64,000 nt of DNA, from positions 151,545,042-151,609,041 of the forward strand of contig CAXKWD010000002.1 of assembly GCA_964059195.1 (NCBI GenBank), given 5' to 3'. A model generated the notes under the pieces. It ran no database searches and had not been told where the DNA came from. It was given only the letters and a program-made list of their open reading frames with translations. Positions 20,546-32,000 of this stretch are shown in pieces. The position numbers and the translations under genes were made by a program. This DNA is from Ectobius pallidus (lineage: Eukaryota > Arthropoda > Insecta > Blattodea > Ectobiidae). The first letter of the stretch is position 1. Every line of letters begins with the position of its first letter.

Positions 20546-23520
20546 GTTTAACTTCTTTTGGAGTTTGCAGTTTTTAGAAAGTATATATACATTTTCCTTT
20601 TTTTTAGCATTGGGGTGTTCTGAATAAATTATATATATATATATAGTATTTCACTCAAGTGTTTGGTCGTCTTCTGCTCTTTGTGTTTTTCTGCAGAATT
20701 GCATTCTGGGAAATAGTTTATTGTTCTTTCATTTTTGATATTGGGCATTTTTCTCAGTTACTTGACTTACGCTTAGTACTTGTTGGATGTCTCATATTGT
20801 TCGATTTGAAGGTTGTGCACTGATCATGATTAGGATTTTGATTAGGATGAGAATAAGGAATAGCAACTAACAAACTTTAAATTATTGTAATTCATAAATA
20901 CTTTATTTATTCGAAAATTATTACGCATATTATTGGTGAGCATATTTAAAGAGAGAGAGAGAGATCTTTACACTACAGATATATAGTAGCGGTAGAAGAG
21001 TTTTTTGAATTGGTAGGCCTGTGTTGTGATTGTATTAGAGTGTTTCTAAGAATTTATATTGCTAAAGTATTCTAGTTATTACCAGAGTTATTAAATTTAA
21101 ATTACATTATATTTATACTTTTGAAAGTTATTGTTGGCAGTAAATTGGTGCATGGTGCAACTCCCGTTGCATAAAATCTCTTCCCTCAATTATTTAATGG
21201 TTAGCAACCAATGAGTGTTGCATGGTAGCAGCTTTTTCAAGTGACAGTAGGAGGAGGATATATGCCCTGCATTTACATTGCATTGTTTAACTTTAGGCGT
21301 TTATATGTTCAGTATTCTAGCTTTATCTGTTCAGGTTCGGGAATTTGTTTATTGTCTTCTAGATTTCCCTATGGTGTTTCGGTAGTGGATTTCTGGTGAA
21401 GCCGAACTGTACCAGTAGTGTACGTAGGACTGTTTGGTGTGTCTGCATGTCTGAAAGATTGGCATCGCAAAGGTTTGCTTCGTGGGTTTTCATACGCCAT
21501 CTGCCTTCTACCTATTTTCACTTTAGGAGTGTACTGTCCGTTGTGTCTTTCTGCTTTTTGGATCGCCTGGAGCGATTTGGCGGTTGACCGCTGCGGTAGC
21601 CTAACTGTGCCTGTAGCTTATGCAGGGCTGTTTGGTGATCCTGCATGTCTTCGGGACATGTGGAAGAGCAAGCTAGCTGAAGGAATTTTTTTTTTATTTA
21701 GGTGTATACCTCAATTGTCTTCTGCCCCATCTCTCTTTGGTTCTCTAATTTTGAGGGCATGCTATTATTATCAGTCTCTGGACCTGTTCAGTTTGCTATT
21801 GTCCAAACACTATTTCTGCTTTTTCACTTTTAATGGTATATTTTGGTGACTCCGTCACGCACTTCTTTTAATGCCAGGTATTTATATAGTCTCCTTCTTG
21901 GTTGAGCATGTTGTTGATAAGTCTAGGAGACGTTGTCACATCTCCCAGTTAAAAAAGTGTTAAGTTCTCTCTCTGTTGCTGTTTTCCATTATCCAGTGTG
22001 ATTTTTTCATAAGGCCAAATAGGCTGGTTTTCTTAAACAAAGTATATGCTTAGTGTTTTAATAAATGCAATTTATGAATATAATGAGTTAGCTTTATGTC
22101 TGTCTTTTTCTTGAAATTCTTTATATAATTGCGTAAAGTATTGTAATTGTTCAGTTTGAATATGTTTTTGTCCCATATGGTGGTGATGCTACTTATACGT
22201 TTGGTCAGGTGACTTCCTCCATTCTTCGCGATCTCAATTGTGTAAACAAAAAGGGGGCCCCTTTAAAAAAACAAACAAACAAAGCCAAATTACATGGATT
22301 ATGTAAACCACAAAAAGAAAACTACTCATATAATTTATACAAAAAAGAACTAAAGACAACCATATTAATTAAAAAATATATAACCTACCAATGAAGTTAC
22401 AGCATTTGTGAATCTTCAAGAATAAATGTTTTACGTAAAAGAAGCAACTACTATGCATCTGTGAATTCAAAAATATTAAAAAAAAACTAAAATTATGATG
22501 ACCCTCAAATAATAAGTAGAAGAACTGAACGTTATATATATTCTTCCCTTATGTTGAGTGAATCCCTGAACTCAACGAACAATTATGTAAAAAGTCCTTC
22601 TCTGCTGGGTGGTACCAGTCCCCCTCCCACTGTGTGTTGGACTTATTGCTCATCCTCCTCGACATTTTGTTTTATGTATCTGAGCCTATACTCTGAAGAT
22701 GGCATCATATGCTCCTGGCTGTGGATGTGGATCCTGCTGTGCTCCTGCTGGCCTGTTTGGGGGTATCTGGATCCGTACCCCTGGACAATTTCTGATACCT
22801 GACTCATGGGGAAGGCATCCCCAGCTTGATTTTGTCATCCGACATGGGTGGCCGGAGTCACGTTCTGCTCTGTGCTCCAGCAGTTGTGTATCTCCGAGCC
22901 AACTTATCTGCACTCCAGTTCCTTCCAGCCGAACTTCACGCTCATCTGTACTTGGCATATATTGTGTGCAGCTAAGAATGGACCTTGCTGTGCGCACCCG
23001 ACCTGCTTGCCACATCTGGACATCTGGCATCTATATTGTCGTGAGTGCATCGCCAAGTATTTTTTTATCATGCGTATTAGCTATGAAGAGTTTCAGAAAT
23101 ATATTTCTTGTTATCAGTGCTTCTGCTTTCATCTCTGGCCTATGAGTATTAGCCAGTTTAAAGTTCAAAGAGTGTCATTATGCAGAATTTAATAACGAGC
23201 GAGTGTCGTCGAGGTTGTCTAGCTGAAAGTATTTTTTTGGATATTTTTAATGACAATATTGCTCAAGAGTGTATAAGCTTTGTTAATACAGGGTTGATGT
23301 ATTTATCTGTTTTACCAAACAATTTTCAAGATGGGCCGTTCTAATTAAAAAAGGAAATTAAGAGAACTCTATGAAGATATCAAGATATAAAGACCTTGCA
23401 GTTAAATAGTATGCATTAAACTTTGATCGCTATTCCGTAAAAGACTTATCCATGATTCAATTCTAATTGCCAAAATCAACAAACTGTGCAGGGTCATATT
23501 AATGTATTGGTGTTGCAGGG
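20546..23520. other. Long interval without recognised gene
   Basis: About 3 kb. It includes a (TA)n run near 20630-20645, a GA run near 20950, and a diverged direct repeat of about 58 bp (near 21402 and 21597, shared GGACTGTTTGGTG-like and CTGCATGTCT phrases). Open stretches at 21418-21849 and 22699-23145 (plus) have no recognisable domain; the second is Cys-rich near its start but overlaps open frames in other phases, so I do not call it a gene. Confidence 0.45.
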
Positions 23521-23903
23521 TTAATAATAATAATAATAATAAGGTTTTATTTTGCCTGGCAGAGTTAAGGCCATAGGGCCTTATCTTCCACTCAACCAGG
23601 ATAAATACAAAATACATTAAAGTAATACCTACAAAAAACAAATACACTAGATACCATATACCCAGGTATAATAGTAACGAAATGCTAGCAATAGAATATT
23701 AAAATATAAGAAAATAATGAGTCCAATAATGAAAAGAGAAAACAAAGTGAATTAAGAATTACATATACTCGTAATTGGGTGTGTGTATATAATCCTAATA
23801 TAATAATATAATATACACTAAAACTGGAACCTAAAACTAAGAAATTAACAAATTTAGGCAATATATGCTAAGTGATATAAAATATTGTACAATGTAAATT
23901 AAC

Positions 23904-24707
23904 CTAGGTTGTGTAACGAAGATACCTCAGTAACTTAGACTTAAAAATCTGTAGACTCCGACTACCCCTGATGTCCGGCGGAAGGGAGTTCCAGGTGCGG
24001 GTCATGGCTATAGTGAACGAGGCAGAGTACAGAGATGTCTGATGGCGTGGAATTGAAAGTAGGCTGTTATTCTGAGATCGCGTGTCGCGGTTATGTTGGG
24101 AAGATAACAGTGAGAAACGAGAGACTAAATAATTAGGTGCAGATTTATTAAGTATTTGATAGAGAAGAGTTAGGGAGTGTAGTTGGCGTCTGTCCTTTAG
24201 TCGAAGCCAGGATAATTGTTCAAAATAACCTGAGACATGATCATATCGACGTATGTTGAATATATGACGGACACAAGAATTCTGAACACGTTGTAGCTTA
24301 CAGGATAATTCAACACTTAGGTCGGTGAACAAGACATCACAATAGTCGAAGTGTGGCATCACTAGTGACTGTACTAACGTCTGTTTTAGTTTAGTAGGTA
24401 GGAAATTTTTTAGTCTATTTAGCGCATGCATAATAGAAAATACTTTTTTACATATACGTTTAATTTGTGTATTCCAGGTCATGTCAGAGTCAAAGTACAC
24501 CCCAAGATTTTTTACTGTTTTACTGTAAGGAATAATCACGTTGTTCAAGGTCACAGGCAAAAGTTCCGTGTGGTTAATATAAGATAGTAATCTGTTTTTT
24601 CCAATCAGAATGGCTTGTGTCTTGTCTGGGTTCAAATTTAGTCCAAATTTTGCTGACCATTTACTGATCGAGATTAAGTCGTCATTGAACTTTGCAAGAG
24701 AGTCATT
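23904..24707 (-). CDS. LINE ORF2, C-terminal part of reverse transcriptase
   Basis: The C-terminal end of a non-LTR reverse transcriptase, about 268 aa without a stop. It starts right after the catalytic box (the box itself lies beyond the Polinton). Recognisable pieces are LNPDKTQAILIG, KNLGVYFDSDMTW, LVMPHFDYCDVLF, LQRVQNSCVRHIF and TWNSLPPDIRGS, all standard in the CR1/L2/jockey superfamily. It ends with FKSKLLRYLRYTT and a stop at 23904. Codons 1-10 at the high-coordinate end are split from the upstream half by the insertion. Clade is an inference from overall pattern. Confidence 0.85.
   Translation of the reverse strand, partial: NDSLAKFNDDLISISKWSAKFGLNLNPDKTQAILIGKNRLLSYINHTELLPVTLNNVIIPYSKTVKNLGVYFDSDMTWNTQIKRICKKVFSIMHALNRLKNFLPTKLKQTLVQSLVMPHFDYCDVLFTDLSVELSCKLQRVQNSCVRHIFNIRRYDHVSGYFEQLSWLRLKDRRQLHSLTLLYQILNKSAPNYLVSRFSLLSSQHNRDTRSQNNSLLSIPRHQTSLYSASFTIAMTRTWNSLPPDIRGSRSLQIFKSKLLRYLRYTT
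24702..24707. repeat. Target-site duplication GTCATT, left
   Basis: Six bases identical to 41126-41131 on the other side of the Polinton. Both lie in the LINE reading frame, which supports a precise insertion event. Confidence 0.95.
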
Positions 24708-25063
24708 AGTAGTAATGGCTGAGGTATAGGAAGAGAGCCATCGAGGCCGGTCAGCCTCAAAAGATAAATAAATCAATAAAAATAAATCCTATAATATTGT
24801 GAGAAGTGATGTGAACATTAAATCTTAAAAATAAAAATGTAATCCACGTAGGAGTATTTATTAGGGGGTAGGCCCACCCCTATATATATATACTTAAGCC
24901 TATCGTAAAAAAAAAATAAAGTATTTAAATTTTGTGAGTCGAGTACTTTTTATGATTTAAAAATAAAGCATAATCCACGTAGGTCCATGTATGTGGGGTA
25001 GTCCCCGCCGGGGCGAGGCCCGGACTGTACTAACCTCAGATGTGAAAATTAAGATGCGATGGG
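24708..25063. repeat. Polinton left terminal inverted repeat
   Basis: It begins AGTAGTAATGGCTGAGG and is the reverse complement of 40739-41125 over its whole length. It includes a short (TA)n run at about 24881-24890, two copies of TAATCCACGTAGG (about 24840 and 24970) and a GC-rich block GTCCCCGCCGGGGCGAGGCC. Differences from the right copy are a few small indels and substitutions near 24750 and the simple repeats. Confidence 0.95.
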
Positions 25064-26568
25064 TTTGTACATCCCTGCTTAAGCGAAGTTAAAGATGTTT
25101 GTTGTAATAACACTGCAGGCAGTAAGGAAATGCAACGTAATGATGCAGCTACATGATGGAGTGCATGTTAGGTAAGGAAGATAAACATCATGACTTGCTT
25201 ATATTAAATTGCAGAATGCATTTTTTGCACTTCTGTGAAAACCCGTCTCATACGACTTACACGTCATATATTATATGACTATATAAGTGCAACGAAGTGA
25301 TGCGTTTATCTTTTCGTATTACTTGTGGTGTTAACATGAAGAGAGAAATCTGTGAGTAACACTTTTAATACTTCATCTGATTGTATTATACTATAGTTAG
25401 TAGGAATAGGAAATGTGTATCAATATTTTTTTTTTAATGTTGGTTTACATTAATATTATACCAATATTTTCAATATAATGTTTTAAATACTACAGACAAA
25501 AGGAAAAGGAAATTACCAAAAGTATTTTACTAGTTTTCAATATAATGTTTTAAAAACTACAGATAGAAGGAAAAGGGAAGTACCAAAACATATGCACCAA
25601 TAAATCTTTCAAAATATTTTATTAATTAGTAACATGTACATTGTATATTCTTAACTATATCATTGTACCCTCGATTACAACTTCACCTGATTGTGATTTT
25701 TTACTAATTTTCAATATAACTTTTTAAAATACTACAGACAAAAGGAAAAGGAAATTACCAAAAGTATTTTACTAGTTTTCAATATATTGTTTTAAAAAAC
25801 TACATTTAGATGGAAAAGGGAAGTACAGAAACATATGCACCAATAAATCTTTCAAAATATTTTATTAATTAGTAACATGTACATTGTATATTCTTAACTA
25901 TATCATTGTACCCTTGATTACATCTTCACCTGATTGTGTTTTTTTAAAATACTACAGACAAAATGGAAAGGAAGTTTTCAATAGTATTTTACCACTTTTC
26001 AATAATTTTTTTTTTTTTTTTTTTAAAACTACATATAGTTGGAAAAGGAAAGTACCAAAACATATGCACCAATTTGTTTTCGAAATTATTTATTATTTAG
26101 TAACATACATTAGCTGTTCTAACTATTCCATTTTACCTTTAATATTACTTTTCTTAAAAAGTACTACAGTTAATATTGCACTAATATTATTATTATTCAT
26201 TAACATATACATTAATTAATTAATTGTTATTAACTGTTACATTTTCAAATGTAAGATTGTAATTATCAACGAAGATTGAAAAGAAGTTTAGGTTAGAGAC
26301 TACATAATAAATGCATCAGCTAACCACTGACAGGGCACCACGTAGGCTATCGCTAGGGATTAACCTTTGTCACCCTAACCAGGAAAATAGTAAAGGCCTT
26401 TTGAATATGACATATATGTGAGTGAATCTCTATTCACTCAAAGGACTTCAGCTTACAAAAGCCTACTTGGTCCTTTACAATATATATATATATATATATG
26501 TGTGTGTTTGACTTTTTTTTCACTTCGATACATAAGTGACACCATTTGAAATTATATTTGTACAATGA
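25064..26568. other. Polinton left subterminal noncoding region
   Basis: About 1.5 kb between the left inverted end and the first gene. It contains the tandem array at 25440-26220, a poly(T) run near 26008, and a (TA)n(TG)n microsatellite at about 26480-26510. No gene recognised. Confidence 0.7.
25440..26220. repeat. Tandem array, ~220-242-bp unit, three copies, in Polinton left end
   Basis: ACTACAGACAAAAGGAAAAG recurs near 25489, 25731 and (changed) 25951. Each copy goes on with GTACCAAAACATATGCACCA and TTAGTAACATGTACATT-like segments. Each unit also contains an internal half-repeat (TTTTCAATATAATGTTTTAA). The third copy is the most diverged. Such subterminal arrays could be replication or packaging sites, but this is inference. 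Confidence 0.85.
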
Positions 26569-27537
26569 TTATAAAGATAAGTAATTCCAATCTGAGACAA
26601 TTCGAAATAAAGGTCTCTCACAGAAGTGACACCATAATTTTTTATCTTGTATAAGCGTTTTGAAGGAATTTATATCTTCTATGTTACCATATATTTTTCC
26701 AAACCAATCATATTGTCCCGTACACTGAAAATGTGAATTATGTATTGTATCGGAACAATATAAACCAATTACATGAAATGGAAATCGTTCAGGAAATATA
26801 TTTCTTTCTAGCAAATTATATGTTTTAAAATTTTGTACTATAAAATTATAGTTTTTATACGTACACTCTTGTGAAAAGAAACAACTATATTTAAAATTAG
26901 TCACAATCATTCTAAAACACATAGATTTTAAACTAGGAATATGTTTCTTATAGGGAGGATTTCTGAATGCAACATATTTCTTGATAATATTATTATTTTC
27001 CTTGTATGCAATTATGCCGTAGCGAACGGCAAAAGAATTCCACACATTATGTGACAAATCTAGCCAACTGTTTACGTTACAAATACCAATAGTGTTTACC
27101 GAATATATTTTTAATGTAATAAATTCATCGTTTGTCAAATTATGTACTTTATAAACCCAAACTCTATGACCAAGATACATTGTATAAGTATCTTCGTAGT
27201 TAAAGTACCAAGACTTGAACTGAAAAGATACAGCTGATAATAAGTTCGTAACATATTGTGTAGGTTCATAATTTTCAGGTCTACTTGTGATAAATAAACT
27301 GATATATTTTATTCTGATGGAATTTTTAGGAAGTCTGTTAGCTAGATAAGCAGGATAATGTCCTAGAATTGCTGCACACACGTTTGAAATAAAAAAATTG
27401 AATAATATGAAATTTACAACTTCTGTGCATTCGAGATTCTCTACTTGAAACGTCTCAATACACAAAGGCAGATGGTATTCAGAATACATTTTTTTAACTA
27501 TTTTTGACATTTTATTTTTTCCGGAAAATAAATTCAT
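26569..27537 (-). CDS. Uncharacterised Polinton protein, possibly nucleotidyltransferase-like
   Basis: A 322-aa protein with no strong match that I can name. The N-terminal stretch AAILGHYPAYLANRLPKNS (about residues 55-73), followed by ISLFITSRPE, recalls the start of nucleotidyltransferase-fold proteins (a Gly-rich loop, then a strand with paired Asp). Here the acidic pair is missing (KYISLFI), so if the fold is right it is probably inactive. The C-terminus has a paired-Cys motif, WCHFCERPLF. Its ATG overlaps the dUTPase stop as ATGA (27534-27537), suggesting coupled translation. The gene is AT-rich, unlike the capsid genes. The fold assignment is speculative. Confidence 0.75.
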   Translation of the reverse strand: MNLFSGKNKMSKIVKKMYSEYHLPLCIETFQVENLECTEVVNFILFNFFISNVCAAILGHYPAYLANRLPKNSIRIKYISLFITSRPENYEPTQYVTNLLSAVSFQFKSWYFNYEDTYTMYLGHRVWVYKVHNLTNDEFITLKIYSVNTIGICNVNSWLDLSHNVWNSFAVRYGIIAYKENNNIIKKYVAFRNPPYKKHIPSLKSMCFRMIVTNFKYSCFFSQECTYKNYNFIVQNFKTYNLLERNIFPERFPFHVIGLYCSDTIHNSHFQCTGQYDWFGKIYGNIEDINSFKTLIQDKKLWCHFCERPLFRIVSDWNYLSL

Positions 27538-27956
27538 TTTCCACTAGACCCAAAACCTTGAGTGTTTCTAATAGTTTTTGTGAGTTTTGTGACTTGTTTT
27601 AATTTTGGTAATGTTACTGGTAAAACTAGCAATTGGCAAATTTTATCTCCTTTGCGTATTTTGTAAACTTTACTGGAATTATTAAAGACAATAGCAATTA
27701 TGTTACCTCTATAATCACTGTCAATAACTCCTGAATGAACAGTTATTGAATGTTTCACAGCTAAACCTGACCTCCCTGCTATTTGACCAAAATGATATCG
27801 AGGTAATTCTATTGAAATGTCAGTTCTAACAGACTTTGATGAACATGGATGAATGATGTAGTTATACGCAGAATATAAATCAAGTCCAGCTGAATCAGGA
27901 GTGTTTCTGGTAGGTGTAGATGCCCTGCAGGAAAGTTTACAAAAATGAAGTTCCAT
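27534..27956 (-). CDS. dut: dUTPase (dUTP diphosphatase)
   Basis: Hydrolyses dUTP to dUMP and diphosphate, keeping uracil out of newly made DNA. The protein is 140 aa from the ATG at 27956, the usual length for the trimeric family. The frame is open for 17 more codons upstream, but the start MELHF fits the family best. All five motifs are present in order: PDSAGLDLYSA, GRSGLA, GVIDSDYRGNI, RKGDKICQLLV, and the Gly-rich C-terminal RNTQGFGSSGK that closes over the substrate. It therefore looks catalytically intact. It lies in the left, minus-strand arm of the Polinton, upstream of and overlapping the 322-aa gene by 4 nt. Its role is probably to support the PolB encoded in the other arm. Confidence 0.95.
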   Translation of the reverse strand: MELHFCKLSCRASTPTRNTPDSAGLDLYSAYNYIIHPCSSKSVRTDISIELPRYHFGQIAGRSGLAVKHSITVHSGVIDSDYRGNIIAIVFNNSSKVYKIRKGDKICQLLVLPVTLPKLKQVTKLTKTIRNTQGFGSSGK

Positions 27957-28266
27957 TTTTTTATCTGTAATTGATGTAATAAAATATATTATATCACTGT
28001 AAAACAATCTATAATTAAAACATTTAGATGTTTTTAACCAAATTGCATATTGTCTTTTCGTTATTTTAGTTTTACAATTTTAGATTTTTTTATGAAATGT
28101 GAAAAAATTAAAATACATTATAATTTTTATAATGTGTATAAAAGCAAATAGCACATTGTCTTTAGATTGTACACCATCAATTACAAATAGGAGTGAACTA
28201 AATATTTTTTATGTTATTTCCTTTTTCTACACGCAATGAGTATAATATGCACATGAGTTTTATTGT

Positions 28267-28587
28267 TTATTGTTTTACACGAATGCTTAAAAGAAAAGCT
28301 TTTGAATTCTCCATGGTCCCATGATACAATAGGAAAAGATTACATTGTTCGGAATTAATGTCTGTAATATCTTTTTCATCTAATATTTCAGAATATCTTT
28401 TAGGTAATATAATAGAGAAGGCGTCTTCTTCCTCGTGAAGACGAAGTTTCAGTGCAACCGACACGCCAAATTGCGTATCGATTTTTTCAGCATGTAGAAT
28501 CTTGTATTCCACATTTTTTTTAAGCTGGGAGACAGACTGACACCTTCTGTCGGATACCAATTGAAACTTAGCAGAAATGTGTGACAT
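28267..28587 (-). CDS. Small Polinton protein, possible OB-fold ssDNA-binding protein
   Basis: A 106-aa protein. Predicted pattern is mostly beta: YKILHAEKIDTQFGVSVALKL, then an acidic turn (HEEEDA), then FSIILPKRYSEIL and a last strand FLLYHG. I recall similar small proteins with a 'YKIL...T.YG...LPKR' pattern accompanying Polintons and suggest an OB-like single-stranded-DNA-binding role; this is inference. Its ATG directly follows TTTCTTTATAG on the minus strand, which looks like a 3' splice site. A tandem AATAAA signal overlaps the stop region (28259-28270). Confidence 0.7.
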   Translation of the reverse strand: MSHISAKFQLVSDRRCQSVSQLKKNVEYKILHAEKIDTQFGVSVALKLRLHEEEDAFSIILPKRYSEILDEKDITDINSEQCNLFLLYHGTMENSKAFLLSIRVKQ

Positions 28588-29019
28588 CTATAAAGAAAAT
28601 GTATTTCTTTGTTAGAAAAAATGAATTTGTAAAAATAGCAGAAATGTGAAATATTTCTTTGTATATAATGTATTATCATATATACCTTAGATTGTAGCGA
28701 TCTGTAGCTGAGCTAGTAGATGAAACAGTAGTTGTTGCTAGTAGACCTGTATATAGTAGTAAAACTAGTAGTAGATGAAGCAGGAGATGTGACTAGTAGA
28801 AGCTTTTCGGTTGTTGTGATAAAATAAGCTCAAATTCGCTCTGTTTTATACTCAATCCATCAAGGACAAGCTCAGCCACATACGTGTCTCACGTTTACCA
28901 GCTCGATTATAAAAGGCGTAAACGCCCTTGAAAACACCTTTAGTCTTGAAGGAGCCGTACTGCTGTTTTCCAGACTTGCTGCTGCTGTGCTTCTGTTCAA
29001 GTAAGTGTGTATTTTCGAC
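28588..29019. promoter_or_regulatory. Divergent intergenic region between the two Polinton arms
   Basis: About 430 bp separate the leftward and rightward gene sets. A TATA-type box, ATTATAAAAGG, lies at 28909-28919, about 100 bp before the PolB start, and is the likely promoter of the rightward set. The left half is rich in AGTAG repeats (ACTAGTAGTAGATGAAG near 28769). AAGTAAGTGTG at 28999-29009 resembles a 5' splice site in the leader. Confidence 0.55.
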
Positions 29020-32000
29020 ATGTCCTCTTTCAAAATTTTAAGTCAGGTAACGAGGGAATACAGGCGTTTTAACGCATCGGGGCTTCACCTCGTTGTAAAA
29101 TTAGAAAAGGAACCGGAAGAGAGCTCTTTTCTTCAACATTTCCAAAAGTCGTTAACTCAAATCATTAATGAATCGTTGAGGGAAGCTAGCGACTCGGATA
29201 AAATTGGCGTAACGATCTTCAACGAGATCAACTTGTTAGACAAACCGATTGGCATAAGTTTCAGAAGGAAGGACCAACTCACTTCTGAAGTGATTGGTTC
29301 CGTCCTAGAGAAAGTATGCCAATCGAACGCTAATTTTAAGGTCACAGACACGCTAAGGATTGAAATTAATTGGGTCAAATTACCAGAGGGCCATGGGAAA
29401 CACGCGATTAAAACTAAGGGTAGAGATCTAGACGTGTTATCTCATTTGAAGAGAAGCATCGTAGAGATCAAATCGGTAATAAATTGTCTCGCGTTTGCAT
29501 TGCTTGTTGCAATCGCAAAGGTTACAGGTGACCGAAATTACGAAATTTATAGACGTGGTTGGAAAATTAAAGCCAAAGTCGACGAACTGTTAAAGGAAAC
29601 AAAAATAGACCTGTCACGAGGCGGTGGTTTGCCGGAATTGGAGGCGTTTCAAAATTATTACTACGACAAGTACAGAATTGTTGTTTATTCGGGCCTAAAT
29701 TTAGATAGCGTCATCTTTGACGGAAACAACGGCGATAAACCCCGCCTAAATTTGCTGTACGATGCAGAGAATAAACACTACAATACCATCGTTTCATTAA
29801 CTGGAGCAATGGCTAAGGCATTTATTTGTCCTGGCTGTAGCAAAGGTTTTGAACGTGGTGCATCGCACAGCTGTAAAAAGGTCTGTTTTTGTTGTCGAGG
29901 CGTTCCTCCCTATTTCTCAAACGCAAATAGAGTTTACTGCCCAAATTGCAATAGAAATGTCCGCGGACAGAAATGTTTCGATAATCATAGGGTGAACAAA
30001 ATACATGGCAAATCCGTTTGTGATGCGGTGAAATATTGTACCGAGTGTAACCAACAAATGATTCGTAAACACGAATGTTTCAAAAAGTTTTGTGCCAATT
30101 GCAAGGAGAATAAGGAGCCGGGACACTTTTGTTACATGGCTCCCTTGAAGGATAGAATCCCTTGTAGCGACAACATTCTCTATGTGTTTTACGATATCGA
30201 AAGCTCACAGGACACTCAAATCGCAGAGGCCACCTATCTACACGTACCCAATTTACTTTGTGTGGAGCAGTCGTGTTCCGTTTGCGAATCGTCCAACGAG
30301 GATCACTGCTCCAAATGTGGTCCTCGTAAGCATTCCTTTTGGAACGACCCCATACACAGTTTTATGGAATACCTTAGACAGGATAGGCCTCAGTTTGAGA
30401 AAATCGTGGCCATCGCGCACAATGCTAGATCCTACGACCTACAGTTTATTCTTGACTATACCATCAGGAAAAACTGGAAGACGGATCTGATATTGAACGG
30501 ATGCAAGATCCTGTCCCTAAAATTCCAACATTTTGTATTTTTGGACAGTTTGAACTTTATCGCCTTGCCTTTACGTCTTTTACCTAAAACTTTCGGCATC
30601 ACCAACGTCTCCAAGGGGTATTATCCGCATTATTTCAATACAAAGGCCAATTTGGACTACGTAGGCCCCTACCCTGACGAATCGTATTTCGGAGCAGATA
30701 CAATGTCCGAGGGTGATAGGAAGGTCTTTAAGGAATGGTACGACTCTGTCAAGCACGATACGTTTGAAAACAAGAAAGAGCTGGAAAAGTATTGCCAAGC
30801 GGACGTTTCCGTCCTCCGCGAGGCATGCGTTTTGTTTAAAAATCTATTTAGGGACATTGCAGGCATAGAAATTTTCCTGGAATCCATCACGATCGCTTCG
30901 GCTTGTAACAAAGTGTACAGGAAGAAATTTTTAGAGCCCCACACCATCGGACTCATTCCCAAGGGGGGCTACAGGATGGCCGACAAGTGCTCGAAAAAAG
31001 CTCTCATGTGGCTTATTTACGAGCAAATGAACAGAGAGGGTGTTTCCATCCGACATGCTGGTAACGGTAGAGAGGTTCGACTCCCCGAACTACCCCAGTA
31101 CAAAGTGGACGGCTATTGTAGCGAGACGCGAGAAGTTTTCGAATTTCTCGGCTGCTACTATCACGGCTGTCTCTGCATGCCCAACAGAGACGTTTCCATA
31201 TACGGAATCGAGGAAACGCTGGCCGAGAGGTACGAGGCTACGATGGCTAGGATAGAGGCCATCGTCTCTCACGGCTACACCGTCCACGTCATGTGGGAAT
31301 GCGATTTCGATGGCATTCTGAAAAAATTCCCCGCCCTGGAAAACGATCCCATTGTGCGCAATGCTCCCCTGGTCCTTAGGGACTGCCTCTACGGGGGTCG
31401 AACGGAGGCCATGAGGCTGTATCACAAGGTACGGGAGGGAGAAGAGATCCGCTATGTGGACGTCATGAGTCTATATCCGTGGGTCTGCAAGTATTATAAA
31501 TTTCCAATCGGCCACCCGACTATTTATGTAGGAGATGACTGTTCGAATGCCGAGGAGATGTTGAAAAAGGAGGGAGTGATCAAGTGTACGGTGCTTCCTC
31601 CTCAAAACCTGTACCATCCCGTGCTGCCCTATCGATGTAAGCAAAAGTTGATGTTTTGTCTCTGCCGTACCTGTGCCGAGTCGGGGGAACAGGAAAGGTG
31701 CGGCCACACGGAGGAAACCGACAGGGTCCTCACCGGCACATGGGTTGTCGATGAAGTGAGGGAAGCCGTTGAGATGGGCTACAAAATTGTAAAAATCTTC
31801 GAATTTTACGAGTACCAGACAACCGAATACAATAAAGAGACAAAGGAGGGAGGGCTATTTGTCAATTATATTAACATGTTTTTGCAAATCAAGGCCGAAT
31901 CGAGCGGCTATCCGGCTTGGGTTTCCTCCGAAGAAGACAAAGAAAAGTATATTCGGTCGTTTTTCGAGTCCGAAGGGATTCTGATGGATCGTGACAAGAT

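Larger units (their letters stand above)
23521..24707 (-). mobile_element. CR1/L2-like LINE, 3' part (left of the Polinton)
   Basis: The 3' half of a non-LTR retrotransposon on the minus strand. It ends, at low coordinates, in a (TTA)n-type tail (TAATAATAATAATAATAATA at about 23522-23541), preceded by AAGGCCCTATGGCCTTAACT on the minus strand, a kind of 3' end common in arthropod LINEs. The coding part stops abruptly at 24707, exactly at the target duplication of the Polinton, and resumes at 41126. Confidence 0.85.

Noticed and set aside
22551..23192. Overlapping open frames with a Cys/Gly-rich start
   Set aside because: Open frames occur in several phases at once and on both strands; no known family and no repeat structure.
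24681..24686. A third GTCATT just left of the Polinton
   Set aside because: It does not adjoin the inverted end; the copy at 24702-24707 does and also keeps the LINE frame.
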